Positions 11,403 to 20,695 of a stretch of DNA of 64,000 bases are shown piece after piece. The DNA comes from Gammaproteobacteria bacterium. GTDB lineage: Bacteria; Pseudomonadota; Gammaproteobacteria; Steroidobacterales; GCA-2729495. The stretch covers positions 248,001 through 312,000 of the forward strand of contig QUBU01000001.1 in the NCBI GenBank assembly GCA_014337915.1. The letters run 5' to 3'. The translations under genes and the position numbers were made by a program. Every line of letters starts with the position of its first letter. Position 1 is the first letter of the stretch. The notes below the pieces were generated by a model. That model saw nothing but the letters and a program-made list of their open reading frames with translations, ran no database searches and was not told the origin of the DNA.

Positions 11403-13682
11403 TTATCCAGGCTCGGCGAGGTGCGCCAGCTTCTTCGTGTTCGGCAATGACCTGAGGCCGAGCTTGCCGTCTTCATCCAGCACGATGCGCACGTGGCCAC
11501 CGTTGGCCAGGTCACCGAACAGCAGGTGCTCGGCCAGCGGCCGCTTGATGTTCTCCTGGATGACGCGCGCCATGGGGCGCGCGCCCATGGCGGGGTCGTA
11601 GCCCTTCTCCGCCAGCCAGTCGCGCGCCTCCGGGTCGAGCTCCACCGTCACGTCGTTGCGTTCGAGGGCGGCCTCCAGTTCCATCACCATCTTGTCGACG
11701 ACGCGCAGGATCGCCTCGCGGCCGAGCGGCTTGAACTGGATGATGGCATCGAGGCGGTTGCGGAACTCCGGCGAGAACAGCCGGGTCAGCGCCACCATGC
11801 CGTCGGTGGCGTGGTCCTGCCGGGTGAAGCCGATGGAGGCCCGGCTCATCTCCTGGGCGCCGGCATTGGTGGTCATGACGATGATGACGTTGCGGAAATC
11901 CGCCTTGCGGCCGTTGTTGTCGGTCAGCGTTCCATGGTCCATGACCTGCAGCAGCAGGTTGAACACCTCCGGATGCGCCTTCTCGATTTCATCGAGCAGC
12001 AGCACCGCGTGCGGATTCTTGCTGATGGCTTCGGTCAGCAGGCCGCCCTGGTCGAAACCGACGTAACCGGGCGGTGCGCCGATCAGCCGCGACACGGTGT
12101 GCCGCTCCATGTACTCCGACATGTCGAAGCGGATCAGCTCGATGCCGAGGCAGTGCGCCAGCTGGCGGGTCACTTCGGTCTTGCCGACGCCCGTGGGGCC
12201 GGTGAACAGGAAGGCGCCCACCGGCTTCTCCGGCTCGCGCAGCCCCGAACGCGCCATCTTGATGGCCGATGCCAGCGCCTCGACAGCCTGGTCCTGGCCA
12301 AAGATGACGAGCTTGAGGTCGCGCTCGAGGTTTCGCAGCTGGTCACGGTCGGAGGCCGAGACGCTTTTGGGCGGAATGCGGGCGATGCGCGCCACCACCT
12401 TCTCGATCTGCCCCACGTCCACCACATTGCTGCGCGTCGCCTCGGGCTCCAGGCGCATGCTGGCGCCAGCCTCGTCGATGACATCGATCGCCTTGTCGGG
12501 CAGCTGCCGCTCGTTGATGTGCCGCGCCGACAGCTCCGCCGCGGACGACAGGGCCTCGTCGGTGTAGCGCACGCCGTGGTGCTCCTCGAAGCGCGAGCGC
12601 AGGCCCTTGAGGATCTCCACGGTCTCGGGTACCGAGGGCTCGGGCACGTCGATCTTCTGGAAGCGCCGCGCCAGCGCATGGTCCTTCTCGAAGATGTGCC
12701 GGTACTCGCGGTACGTGGTCGAACCGATGCAGCGCAGTTCGCCGTTGGCCAGCACCGGCTTGATGAGGTTCGAGGCGTCGAGCACGCCGCCCGAGGCGGC
12801 GCCCGCGCCGATCACCGTGTGGATCTCGTCGATGAAGAGGATCGCACCCGGGTTCTTCTTCAGTTCGTTGATGACGGCCTTCAGGCGCTTCTCGAAGTCA
12901 CCGCGGTACTTGGTGCCCGCGAGCAATGCGCCCATGTCCAGGGCGTAGATGGTGCAGTCCTTGAGCACCGGCGGTACCTGGCCATCGACGATCATCTTCG
13001 CCAGACCCTCCGCCAGCGCGGTCTTGCCGACACCCGCCTCGCCGACGTAGAGCGGATTGTTCTTGCGGCGGCGACAGAGCACCTGGATCGTGCGCTCCAC
13101 CTCGGCCTGCCGGCCGATCAGCGGATCGATGCGGCCTTCCGCGGCGCGGCGGTTCAGGTTCGAGGCGTAGTTTTCCAGCGCGCTGCCGGAGGGATCTCCC
13201 TCGCCCTCCTCACCTTCGGGGCCACGGCTGCCGGTGCCGCGGCGCTCGCCGAATTTGGCAAGCCCGTGGGAGATGAAGTTGACCACGTCCAGGCGCGTGA
13301 CATCGTGCAGCCCCAGCAGGTAGACCGCATGGGACTGCTTCTCGCCGAAGATGGCGACCAGCACGTTCTCACCCTTCACTTCCTTCTTGCCGCTGGACTG
13401 CACGTGGAACACGGCCCGCTGCAGCACGCGCTGGAAGCCGAGGGTGGGCTGCACGTCCTGGTCACTCTCGCCCTTGAGCCGCGGCGTGGACTGGTCGGTG
13501 AACTCCTCGAGTTCGCGGCGCAGGCGCTCCATGTCGGCACCGCAGGACTTGAGGATCTCGGCCACTGCCGGAATATCGAGGATCGCCAGGAGCAGGTGCT
13601 CCACGGTCATGTATTCGTGGCGGTTCCTGCGGGCCTGCTGAAAGGCCTCATTCAGGCAGTATTCCAGTTCGCTGCTCAGCAT
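11403..13682 (-). CDS. clpA: ATP-dependent Clp protease ATP-binding subunit ClpA
   Basis: 759 residues. ClpA is a hexameric AAA+ unfoldase that feeds ClpP. The N-domain (1-145) has the double Clp_N repeat (FQQARRNRHEYMTVEHLLLAIL). The first AAA module has Walker A GEAGVGKTALAEG and Walker B ILFIDEIHTVIGAG; the second has GPTGVGKTEVTRQLA and LLLDEIEKAHPEVFN. A C-terminal D2-small domain is present (GYDPAMGARPMARVIQE). The ClpP-binding IGF/L loop region is not resolved here. It is co-directional with clpS, 7 bp downstream of its stop, the standard clpS-clpA pair. Confidence 0.97.
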   Translation of the reverse strand: MLSSELEYCLNEAFQQARRNRHEYMTVEHLLLAILDIPAVAEILKSCGADMERLRRELEEFTDQSTPRLKGESDQDVQPTLGFQRVLQRAVFHVQSSGKKEVKGENVLVAIFGEKQSHAVYLLGLHDVTRLDVVNFISHGLAKFGERRGTGSRGPEGEEGEGDPSGSALENYASNLNRRAAEGRIDPLIGRQAEVERTIQVLCRRRKNNPLYVGEAGVGKTALAEGLAKMIVDGQVPPVLKDCTIYALDMGALLAGTKYRGDFEKRLKAVINELKKNPGAILFIDEIHTVIGAGAASGGVLDASNLIKPVLANGELRCIGSTTYREYRHIFEKDHALARRFQKIDVPEPSVPETVEILKGLRSRFEEHHGVRYTDEALSSAAELSARHINERQLPDKAIDVIDEAGASMRLEPEATRSNVVDVGQIEKVVARIARIPPKSVSASDRDQLRNLERDLKLVIFGQDQAVEALASAIKMARSGLREPEKPVGAFLFTGPTGVGKTEVTRQLAHCLGIELIRFDMSEYMERHTVSRLIGAPPGYVGFDQGGLLTEAISKNPHAVLLLDEIEKAHPEVFNLLLQVMDHGTLTDNNGRKADFRNVIIVMTTNAGAQEMSRASIGFTRQDHATDGMVALTRLFSPEFRNRLDAIIQFKPLGREAILRVVDKMVMELEAALERNDVTVELDPEARDWLAEKGYDPAMGARPMARVIQENIKRPLAEHLLFGDLANGGHVRIVLDEDGKLGLRSLPNTKKLAHLAEPG

Positions 13683-13689
13683 GCCTGCC

Positions 13690-14025
13690 TCACGTTTCCT
13701 CCAGCGTGCACAACAGCGGGTGCTGGTGCTGCTGGGCGTACGATGTTACCTGCGCCACCTTGGTCTCGGCGATCTCGTAAGTGAACACGCCACACACGCC
13801 CTTGCCCTTGGTGTGCACCTCGAGCATGACACGGGTCGCCTTCTGCCGGTCCATGGAAAAGATACGCTCGAGGATCTCCACCACGAACTCCATCGGCGTG
13901 TAGTCGTCGTTGATCAGGATCACCCGGAACAACGGCGGCTTCTTGAGCTTCGGCCGCGCCTCCTCGATCGCCAGGCCACGGCCGTCTTCCGGGTGCCCGC
14001 CGGGTGGAGTGCCTTCACTGGCCAT
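13690..14025 (-). CDS. clpS: ATP-dependent Clp protease adaptor ClpS
   Basis: 111 residues from ATG 14025, which has AGGA upstream; the long open frame beyond it is GC-driven. ClpS binds N-degron substrates (N-terminal Leu, Phe, Tyr, Trp) and docks them on the ClpA N-domain. The core motifs are seen: [21 protein letters not shown], then an [23 protein letters not shown] segment that forms the N-degron pocket. The N-terminal tail (about 30 residues, charged and flexible) is the part that enters ClpA. With aat close by, substrate tagging and delivery are encoded in one neighbourhood. Confidence 0.95.
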   Translation of the reverse strand: MASEGTPPGGHPEDGRGLAIEEARPKLKKPPLFRVILINDDYTPMEFVVEILERIFSMDRQKATRVMLEVHTKGKGVCGVFTYEIAETKVAQVTSYAQQHQHPLLCTLEET

Positions 14026-14382
14026 GACAGTGGTCCTGGACATCAACAACATGCACGACAGCCGCCATATTACCGCCGGGAAACCAGTCGTCGATGCACC
14101 TCCTGGCGGATGGGACGCAACAATATGTATACCACCCTCCCGGCAGCGGGACCGTGCGGCATCGCACGGCAGATCGGCCGTTGCCGGTGGTTCACTGCAA
14201 CCGGTGTGCCGCGAAGCCACCTGCTGATTTCGCGCCTGAAGTCCCGGCGCCATCCCGATGCCCTGCAACAGGAAATCCCGCGATTCACGGCCTTACCCCA
14301 AGCCCTTGATTATGCTAATTTGCGGTCTTCCGGACACGGCCTGCCGGCCCGGTCCCTCCTGTTGGGTGCCTGTGGAGCGTCT
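14026..14382. other. Divergent intergenic region clpS / gspC
   Basis: A 357-bp gap. I see no coding sequence or RNA gene. An AT-rich patch near 14305-14322 (TTGATTATGCTAATTTG) is the likely regulatory core, but no -35/-10 pair with good spacing stands out on either strand. Confidence 0.5.
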
Positions 14383-15402
14383 TTGAACCTCGCCGAAGTC
14401 ATGCATCGGTGGAACGTGCAGAGCCCGGAAGCCCTGCTCGGCCGCGCCAGCGAGACACTGCCGTTCTGGGTCTCGCTGCTGCTGGTGATCGGCATCGGAT
14501 ATTACTGCGCGCGCCTTGCCTGGCTGCTGGTTCCCGGGCCAGCGCCGGCAGCCTGGACGCCGCCACCGTTGGCTGCGCCCACAGCCCAGGCTCCTGCCTC
14601 CGCCAGCGACGCCGGTGCCTATGCCGCCATCGCCTCAGCCCACCTGTTCGGCCAGGCCACGGCCGAGGCTGCACCCGGCCTCGACAGCGCCGCCAACGCA
14701 CCGGAAACACAGCTGCAGCTGCAGCTGCGCGGCGCGGTCGCCGCCCTCGACGAGCGCTTTGCCCATGCCATCATTGCCGACAGCGCCGGCAACGAGAAGG
14801 TGTACTTCATCAAGGATCCAGTGCCCGGTGGCGCGGTGCTGCAGCAAGTCCAGGCCGACCGCGTGATCCTCAGCCGCGGTGGCGTACTCGAGGCGCTGCT
14901 GCTGCCGCGCGTTTCCGTGGGTGGTGGCGCCAGCGGCCCGCGCACTGCGGCGCCACAGCCGCTGGTCCGCCGGCCGACGCCGGCATCGATGCAGGAGGCC
15001 GTGACCCAGAATGCGGCGGCCATCACCGAGATCATCCGGCCGCAGCCGTTCATGCCAAACGGCGAACTCAAGGGCTACCGCGTATACCCCGGCCGCAACC
15101 GCGAGCAGTTCGTGGCCCTGGGCCTGAAGCCTGGGGACCTCGTCACAGAAATCAACGGCATGGCCCTCAATAATCCCGCGCAGGCCATGGAGACCTTCCG
15201 TTCCCTGGCCAACACGACGCAGGTCACGGTGACCATCGACCGCGATGGCCAGACCCAGACGCTGACGCTGGACTCCAGCCAGGTGGCAACGGCTGGCGAG
15301 GCGCCGGCGGCCGGGGCCGCGAATGCCGCCGCGGCGGGTCCTGCCGCCACCCCGGCGCCGACGGGCCAGTCCGATGCCGGCGCCGGCGCAGCAAGCCAGT
15401 AG
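14383..15402 (+). CDS. gspC: Type II secretion system protein GspC
   Basis: About 339 residues. GspC is the inner-membrane clamp of the type II secretion system; its periplasmic HR domain contacts the GspD secretin. One transmembrane helix (about residues 24-44) is followed by a Pro/Ala linker, an HR domain (LQLRGAVAALDERFAHAII) and a C-terminal PDZ domain (GYRVYPGRN, LGLKPGDLVTEINGMAL) with an Ala-rich tail. The start is taken as TTG 14383, with GGAG 5 bp upstream; ATG 14401 is the alternative. It is first in a gspC-D-E-F operon. Having PDZ rather than coiled coil puts it with the Pul/Xcp type. Confidence 0.88.
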   Translation: MNLAEVMHRWNVQSPEALLGRASETLPFWVSLLLVIGIGYYCARLAWLLVPGPAPAAWTPPPLAAPTAQAPASASDAGAYAAIASAHLFGQATAEAAPGLDSAANAPETQLQLQLRGAVAALDERFAHAIIADSAGNEKVYFIKDPVPGGAVLQQVQADRVILSRGGVLEALLLPRVSVGGGASGPRTAAPQPLVRRPTPASMQEAVTQNAAAITEIIRPQPFMPNGELKGYRVYPGRNREQFVALGLKPGDLVTEINGMALNNPAQAMETFRSLANTTQVTVTIDRDGQTQTLTLDSSQVATAGEAPAAGAANAAAAGPAATPAPTGQSDAGAGAASQ

Positions 15403-15415
15403 TGTGGAAGCACGC

Positions 15416-17491
15416 ATGCGCAGAGCTTCAGGGTCGACGCGGATGATGCAGCAGCTGATCACACTGCTCCTGTCGCTTGCGCTGGCCACTGGGCCGGTGG
15501 CCGCCCAGCAGGCGCAGGGCGCCATCACGCCCAACTACAAGGACGCCGACATCCGCCAGGTCATCGAGGCCGTCGGTGCGGTGACCGGCAAGAACTTCGT
15601 GCTGGATCCGCGCGTCAAGGCGCAGGTGACCATGCTGTCGTCGGCGCCGATGACGCCCGACGCCTTCTACGAAGCATTCCTCTCCATCCTCGCCGTCTAC
15701 GGCTATATCGCCGTGCCCTCGGGAAACGTCGTGAAGATCCTGCCCGATGCCAACGCCCGGCAGGTTCCCGGTGCAGAAACCGGCGCAGGTGGCGGGCGCG
15801 ATGCCGACGACATGGTCACGCGCATCCTGCCGGTACGAAACGTGGCCGCCGCGCAGCTGGTGCCGATCCTGCGGCCGCTGATTCCGCAGTACGGCCACCT
15901 GGCCGCGCACCCACAGTCCAACATGCTCATCATTTCCGACCGTGCGGCCAACGTCGAACGCATGCAGCGCATCATCGAGCGCATCGATACCGAGAGCACC
16001 TCGGACATCGAGGTGATCCGGCTCGAGAATGCCTCGGCAGCCGAAGTGGTGCGGGTGATCACCACCCTCGGGCAGGGCGCCAAGACCGAGGGCGGCGCCG
16101 CACCGGCCGCAACCGTGGTGGCCGACGAGCGCACCAACAGCGTGCTGGTCAGCGGTGACAAGACCGAACGGCTGCGCCTGCGCACGCTGGTGGCGCACCT
16201 CGACACGCCGCTGCAGGAAGGTGGCGACACCCGGGTGCGCTACCTGCGCTATGCCGAGGCCAAGGACCTGGCCACCAAGCTTCAGGCCCAGTACCAGAAG
16301 CAGGGTGGTGGCACCGCGCAGGCAGGGGCTAATGCAGCGCCGCCCACCGAGCGCGGCGAAGTCAGCATCTGGGCCGATGAGTCCACCAACGCGCTCATCA
16401 TCACCGCCCCGCCCAAGGTCATGAAGGCCATGATGGCGGTGATCGACAAGGTCGACATCCGCCGCATGCAGGTCCTGGTGGAATCGCTGATCGTCGAGGT
16501 CAGCGCCGACAAGGCCTCGGAACTCGGCGTGAACTGGGCCGTGGGCGACGCCGACCTGGAGAACATGGCCGGCGTCACCCGCTTCGACCTGCCGAACACC
16601 GGCGGCGGCGGCATCATCGGCCTGGCGGCCGCGGCCAAGAGCGGCGATACGGCCGCCATCGGTGCCGCCATCGGCAAGGGCCTGAACATGGCGGTGGGCC
16701 GGGTGCAGGATTCCGGCACCAGCTTCGCGGCACTGATCAATGCCCTGGCGTCGGATGCCAACACCAACATCGTCGGTACGCCGGTCCTCGTGACCATGGA
16801 CAACGAGGAAGCGGAGATCAAGGTGGGCCAGGAGGTGCCGTTCGTCACCGGCCAGTTCACCAACACCGGCGCCACCAGTGGCGGCACCAGCGTCAATCCC
16901 TTCCAGACCATCCAGCGCGAGCAGGTCGGCCTGACCCTGAAGCTGACGCCGCAGATCAACGAGGGTGACGCGGTGCTGCTGAAGATCGAACAGGTGCTCT
17001 CGGCGCTGGCCGCCAACGTCCGTGGGGCCGCGGACCTGGTCACCACCAACCGCTCCATCACTACCTCGGTGATCGTCGAGGACGGCGGCACGCTGGTGCT
17101 CGGCGGCCTGATCCAGGATGACCTCACCGAGCAGCAGCAGCGGGTGCCGCTCCTCGGCAGCATTCCCCTGCTCGGCCAGTTCTTCCGCGTGGACAGTACC
17201 ACCAAGAAGAAGACCAACCTGATGGTGTTCATCAAGCCGACCATCCTGCGCGACGATGCCCAGGCGGCCTTCGAGACCAATGCGAAGTACAACTTCGTGC
17301 GCAATCAGCAACTCGCCCTGAACCCGGAAAAGGTGCGGCTGATGCCTGGAGAGACCCGGCCCATGATGCCGCCCATTGCACCGGCGGCCCCGCCAGCCCT
17401 GGACCTGCGCCAGCTGCGCCTCGATGCCCAGCAACCCGCCAGCCCAGCCGCTCCCGACGCCAATGGCAACGCCGGCCAGCCAGCTCCCTGA
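15416..17491 (+). CDS. gspD: Type II secretion system secretin GspD
   Basis: About 691 residues from ATG 15416. GspD forms the outer-membrane secretin ring through which folded exoproteins leave. A signal peptide ([15 protein letters not shown]) precedes the N0 domain ([26 protein letters not shown]), then N1-N3 domains, with a Gly/Ala-rich insertion in N3 ([19 protein letters not shown]), and the secretin core ([37 protein letters not shown]). The C-terminus is a Pro/Ala-rich tail where the S domain and pilotin contact would sit. It overlaps gspE by 29 bp, implying coupled translation. Confidence 0.95.
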   Translation: MRRASGSTRMMQQLITLLLSLALATGPVAAQQAQGAITPNYKDADIRQVIEAVGAVTGKNFVLDPRVKAQVTMLSSAPMTPDAFYEAFLSILAVYGYIAVPSGNVVKILPDANARQVPGAETGAGGGRDADDMVTRILPVRNVAAAQLVPILRPLIPQYGHLAAHPQSNMLIISDRAANVERMQRIIERIDTESTSDIEVIRLENASAAEVVRVITTLGQGAKTEGGAAPAATVVADERTNSVLVSGDKTERLRLRTLVAHLDTPLQEGGDTRVRYLRYAEAKDLATKLQAQYQKQGGGTAQAGANAAPPTERGEVSIWADESTNALIITAPPKVMKAMMAVIDKVDIRRMQVLVESLIVEVSADKASELGVNWAVGDADLENMAGVTRFDLPNTGGGGIIGLAAAAKSGDTAAIGAAIGKGLNMAVGRVQDSGTSFAALINALASDANTNIVGTPVLVTMDNEEAEIKVGQEVPFVTGQFTNTGATSGGTSVNPFQTIQREQVGLTLKLTPQINEGDAVLLKIEQVLSALAANVRGAADLVTTNRSITTSVIVEDGGTLVLGGLIQDDLTEQQQRVPLLGSIPLLGQFFRVDSTTKKKTNLMVFIKPTILRDDAQAAFETNAKYNFVRNQQLALNPEKVRLMPGETRPMMPPIAPAAPPALDLRQLRLDAQQPASPAAPDANGNAGQPAP

Positions 17492-19019
17492 AGAGGTGAC
17501 ACTGGAGTTGCCGGCGGCCACGGCACCGGCCGCGTCCGCCGCAGCTGCCGCTGGCACCCGGCTCCTGCCCTTCCCCTTTGCCAAGCGCCATGGCGTCCTG
17601 GTCCTCGGCTGCGAGGGCGGCCGCGCGCAGGTCCTCGCCCGGCCCGGCACGCAGCCGCTGGCCATTGCCGAGGCCCGGCGCTACCTGGGCATGCCTCTGG
17701 AATTGCGGCTGGTGGGCAGCGAGGAATTCGACGCCCGTCTCCAGGAAACCTACGAGCGCGAGTCCAGCTCCACCATGCAGATGGTCGAGGGCCTGCGCGA
17801 CGACACCGACCTGCTGCAGGTTGCACAGCAGCTGCCGGAGCCATCGGACCTGATGGAAAGCGACGACGACGCGCCCATCATCCGCCTCATCAACGCCGTG
17901 CTGACCTCGGCGGTGAAGGAAAACGCCTCGGACATCCATATCGAGCCCTACGAGAACCGGCTGGTAATCCGTTTCCGCGTCGACGGCGTGTTGCGCGAGG
18001 TGCTGCAGTCCCGGCGGGCGGTGGCGCCGCTGGTGGTCTCGCGCATCAAGGTCATGTCCCGGCTCGACATCGCCGAGAAGCGCCTGCCGCAGGACGGCCG
18101 CATCTCGCTGCGCGTGGCGGGCCGTGCCGTCGATGTCCGCGTCTCCACGATGCCATCCGGCCACGGCGAGCGCGTGGTCCTGCGGCTGCTCGACAAGCAT
18201 GCCGGGCGCATCGACCTCGACAACCTCGGCATGGACCCGGCGACCCAGGACACCATCGACGAGCTGATCCACAAGCCCCACGGCATCATCCTGGTCACCG
18301 GGCCCACGGGCTCCGGCAAGACCACCACGCTGTACGCCGCACTCGAGCGCATCAACGACAACACGCGCAACATCATGACCGTGGAAGATCCCATCGAGTA
18401 CTACATCGACGGCATCGGCCAGTCACAGGTCAACACCAAGGTCGAGATGACCTTCGCTCGCGGGCTGCGCGCCATCCTCCGCCAGGATCCCGATGTGGTG
18501 ATGGTCGGCGAGATCCGCGACCTCGAGACCGCGGAGATCGCCGTCCAGGCGAGCCTCACCGGCCACCTCGTGCTCTCCACCCTGCACACCAACACGGCCG
18601 TGGGCGCGGTGACCCGCCTGCGCGACATGGGCATCGAGCCCTTCCTGCTCTCCTCGAGCCTGGTCGGCGTGCTGGCCCAGCGCCTGGTGCGCATGCTCGA
18701 TCCGGATGCGCGCCAGCCCTACACCGCCTCGGAGTACGAGTGCCGGGTGCTCGGCGTCGACCCGGCGCAGCCGCCGACCCTTTACCGGCCACGCGATGAC
18801 GTGCCGGGAAGCACGGGCTACAAGGGGCGCACCGGCATCTATGAGCTCGTCACCATCGACGATGAACTGCGCACCATGATCCACGACGGCTCGGGCGAGC
18901 ACGAGCTCGAGCGCCACGCCCGCACCCGCAGCCCCAGCATCCGCGACGATGGCCTGAAGAAGGTCCTCGCCGGCGTGACCACGCTGGAGGAAGTGCTGCG
19001 GGTGACGCGCGCCAACTGA
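17463..19019 (+). CDS. gspE: Type II secretion ATPase GspE, without the zinc tetracysteine
   Basis: 518 residues from ATG 17463, inside the end of gspD. GspE is the cytoplasmic AAA+ motor that drives pseudopilus growth. Motifs: N1E-like N-terminus, DIHIEPYE, Walker [11 protein letters not shown], Asp box [20 protein letters not shown], Walker [16 protein letters not shown], His box [18 protein letters not shown]. The usual CxxC...CxxC zinc domain is present in outline but its cysteines are gone: the first pair reads LDPDARQPY and the second [18 protein letters not shown]. Only one Cys remains in the whole region. This is unusual for GspE and may be lineage-specific. Confidence 0.93.
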   Translation: MATPASQLPEEVTLELPAATAPAASAAAAAGTRLLPFPFAKRHGVLVLGCEGGRAQVLARPGTQPLAIAEARRYLGMPLELRLVGSEEFDARLQETYERESSSTMQMVEGLRDDTDLLQVAQQLPEPSDLMESDDDAPIIRLINAVLTSAVKENASDIHIEPYENRLVIRFRVDGVLREVLQSRRAVAPLVVSRIKVMSRLDIAEKRLPQDGRISLRVAGRAVDVRVSTMPSGHGERVVLRLLDKHAGRIDLDNLGMDPATQDTIDELIHKPHGIILVTGPTGSGKTTTLYAALERINDNTRNIMTVEDPIEYYIDGIGQSQVNTKVEMTFARGLRAILRQDPDVVMVGEIRDLETAEIAVQASLTGHLVLSTLHTNTAVGAVTRLRDMGIEPFLLSSSLVGVLAQRLVRMLDPDARQPYTASEYECRVLGVDPAQPPTLYRPRDDVPGSTGYKGRTGIYELVTIDDELRTMIHDGSGEHELERHARTRSPSIRDDGLKKVLAGVTTLEEVLRVTRAN

Positions 19020-19049
19020 CCGCCGGGACAACCGCAGCGGCAACGGCCC

Positions 19050-20264
19050 ATGGGTGCCTTCGAATACACCGCTGTCGACAGCGGCGGGCGCGAGACCCGC
19101 GGGGTCATCGAGGGCGACACGCCGCGGCAGGTGCGGCAGCTGCTGCGCGAGCGCAGGCTGCTGCCACTGACCGTTGCCGAGGTCGCGCAGCGGGAAGCCA
19201 CCAGGCAACGCTCCTTCACGCTGCGGCCATCGATGACGGCTGCGGACCTCTCGCTGGTGACGCGCCAGCTGGCCACCCTGGTGCAGTCCTCCCTGCCGCT
19301 CGAGGAGGCGCTGCTCGCGGTGGCCGAGCAGACCGAGTCGCCGCGCGTGAAGAGCATTCTGCTCGGGGTGCGCTCCAGGGTCATGGAGGGACACACCCTG
19401 GCCGATGGCCTGGGCGATTTCCCCAAGGCCTTCCCGGAGATCTTCCGGGCGACCGTGGCTGCGGGCGAGCAGTCCGGCCACCTCGATGCGGTGCTGGAAC
19501 GCCTCGCCGACTACACGGAGAGCCGCCAGGAACTGCGGCAGAAGCTGCAGAACGCGATGATCTACCCGGTGGTGCTCACCAGCCTGGCGCTGCTGATCGT
19601 CGGCGGCATGCTGGTCTACGTGGTGCCAAAGGTGGTGTCGGTGTTCGCGAGCACCGGCGGTGAGTTGCCGCTGCTGACCCGATCGCTGATCGCCACCAGC
19701 GACTTCCTGCGCGGCTACGGCATCTATCTCGCCATCGGCCTGGCAGCCCTCGCCTGGGGCGCCAGGCGGCTGCTGCTGCAGCCCGGGCCGCGCCGCCGCT
19801 GGCACCAGACACTGCTGCGACTGCCGGTGATCGGCCGCCTCACGCGCGGCTTCAACACGGCGCGCTTCACCCGCACGCTCAGCATCCTCAGTGGCAGCGG
19901 CGTCCCGGTCCTGGAAGGCCTGCGTATTGCCGCCGAGGTCGTCACCAACCTGCCGATGCAGTCAGCGGTCCAGGACGCGGCCGAGCGCATCCGCGAGGGT
20001 GCCCCCATCGGCAGGTCGCTGGCGGCCAGCGGCCACTTCCCACCGATCTGCATTCACCTGATTTCCAGCGGCGAGGCCAGCGGCGAGCTCGAAGCCATGC
20101 TGGCCCGTGCCGCGGCCAACCAGGAGAAGGAAGTCGATGGGCTGATATCGGCGTTGATGGGCCTGCTGGAACCCGCGCTCATCATCACCATGGGCCTCAT
20201 CGTGCTGATGATCGTGCTGGCGATCCTGCTACCGATATTCCAGCTCAACCAGCTCATCGGCTGA
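19050..20264 (+). CDS. gspF: Type II secretion inner-membrane platform protein GspF
   Basis: 404 residues, the normal length. GspF is the polytopic platform that couples GspE to the pseudopilus. An N-terminal FEYTAVDSGGRETRGVIEGDTPRQVRQLLRE region is followed by two GspF domains (LVTRQLATLVQSSLPLEEAL and FTRTLSILSGSGVPVLEGL), each ending in the GEQSGHLD / GEASGELE motif, with three hydrophobic helices (about 170-195, 225-245, 372-395). It is last of the gsp genes here; no gspG-N follow, so the pseudopilins must be encoded elsewhere. Confidence 0.96.
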   Translation: MGAFEYTAVDSGGRETRGVIEGDTPRQVRQLLRERRLLPLTVAEVAQREATRQRSFTLRPSMTAADLSLVTRQLATLVQSSLPLEEALLAVAEQTESPRVKSILLGVRSRVMEGHTLADGLGDFPKAFPEIFRATVAAGEQSGHLDAVLERLADYTESRQELRQKLQNAMIYPVVLTSLALLIVGGMLVYVVPKVVSVFASTGGELPLLTRSLIATSDFLRGYGIYLAIGLAALAWGARRLLLQPGPRRRWHQTLLRLPVIGRLTRGFNTARFTRTLSILSGSGVPVLEGLRIAAEVVTNLPMQSAVQDAAERIREGAPIGRSLAASGHFPPICIHLISSGEASGELEAMLARAAANQEKEVDGLISALMGLLEPALIITMGLIVLMIVLAILLPIFQLNQLIG

Positions 20265-20279
20265 GTGCGTACCGGGCTA

Positions 20280-20308
20280 TTGCCAAGGCGTTGAAATCCG
20301 ATTATATA
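20280..20308 (+). promoter_or_regulatory. Sigma-70-like promoter of the PA3496-like gene
   Basis: TTGCCA (20280-20285) and TATATA (20303-20308) are separated by 17 bp, just after gspF. Predicted transcription start is near 20315, which supports the GTG at 20339 as translation start and excludes the earlier TTG at 20291. Confidence 0.6.
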
Positions 20309-20338
20309 GCCGCCAATCAGCGCAGCCTGGAACGTCCC

Positions 20339-20662
20339 GTGAGGAAGGCCAAGACCAGAAAGAAGCCTGCGGCAAGCCGGCCGGAGGTCGAATCCGAGCC
20401 GGAAAATGATCGCGGGGTCGACGATGCCGATGCCGATTCTGACGGCGAGGCGGATGGCGGCAGGGCCGCGGCATCCACCGACAACGTCGGCGACATCTCC
20501 GTCGAAGTCAACGTCGAGGCCCTGATCGCGCAGATCGAGACCGAGAGCAAGGGCGGGCTGGCACCCGACGGCTCGGCACGCCGCAAGATCGAGGACATCC
20601 TCGAGGAGAAGCGCGTGGCGAAAGAAATCATGGATCTCGAGGACTTCGACATCGGCGACTGA
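20339..20662 (+). CDS. Small acidic protein with a PA3496-family C-terminus
   Basis: 107 residues from GTG 20339, chosen because it lies just downstream of a good promoter. The first half is a basic stretch (RKAKTRKKPAAS) and then a very acidic, Asp/Glu-rich low-complexity region, probably disordered. The last 25 residues (ARRKIEDILEEKRVAKEIMDL) match the short PA3496 family, called putative envelope-integrity proteins in Pseudomonas annotation, which have about 60 residues. No signal peptide or membrane segment is seen. The function is not known; the gene stands alone between gspF and the convergent dnaE2. Confidence 0.6.
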   Translation: MRKAKTRKKPAASRPEVESEPENDRGVDDADADSDGEADGGRAAASTDNVGDISVEVNVEALIAQIETESKGGLAPDGSARRKIEDILEEKRVAKEIMDLEDFDIGD

Positions 20663-20675
20663 CGCCGGATCAGCC

Positions 20676-20695
20676 GGCAGGGTGGCCGCCCTGCC
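20676..20695. terminator. Hairpin between convergent PA3496-like gene and dnaE2
   Basis: A 7-bp stem GGCAGGG / CCCTGCC with a 6-nt loop, abutting the dnaE2 stop codon. It lacks a U-tract on either strand, so it is only a weak terminator candidate. Confidence 0.3.

Noticed and set aside
14300..14325. AT-rich patch as a gspC promoter
   Set aside because: No -35/-10 pair with acceptable spacing could be placed on either strand.
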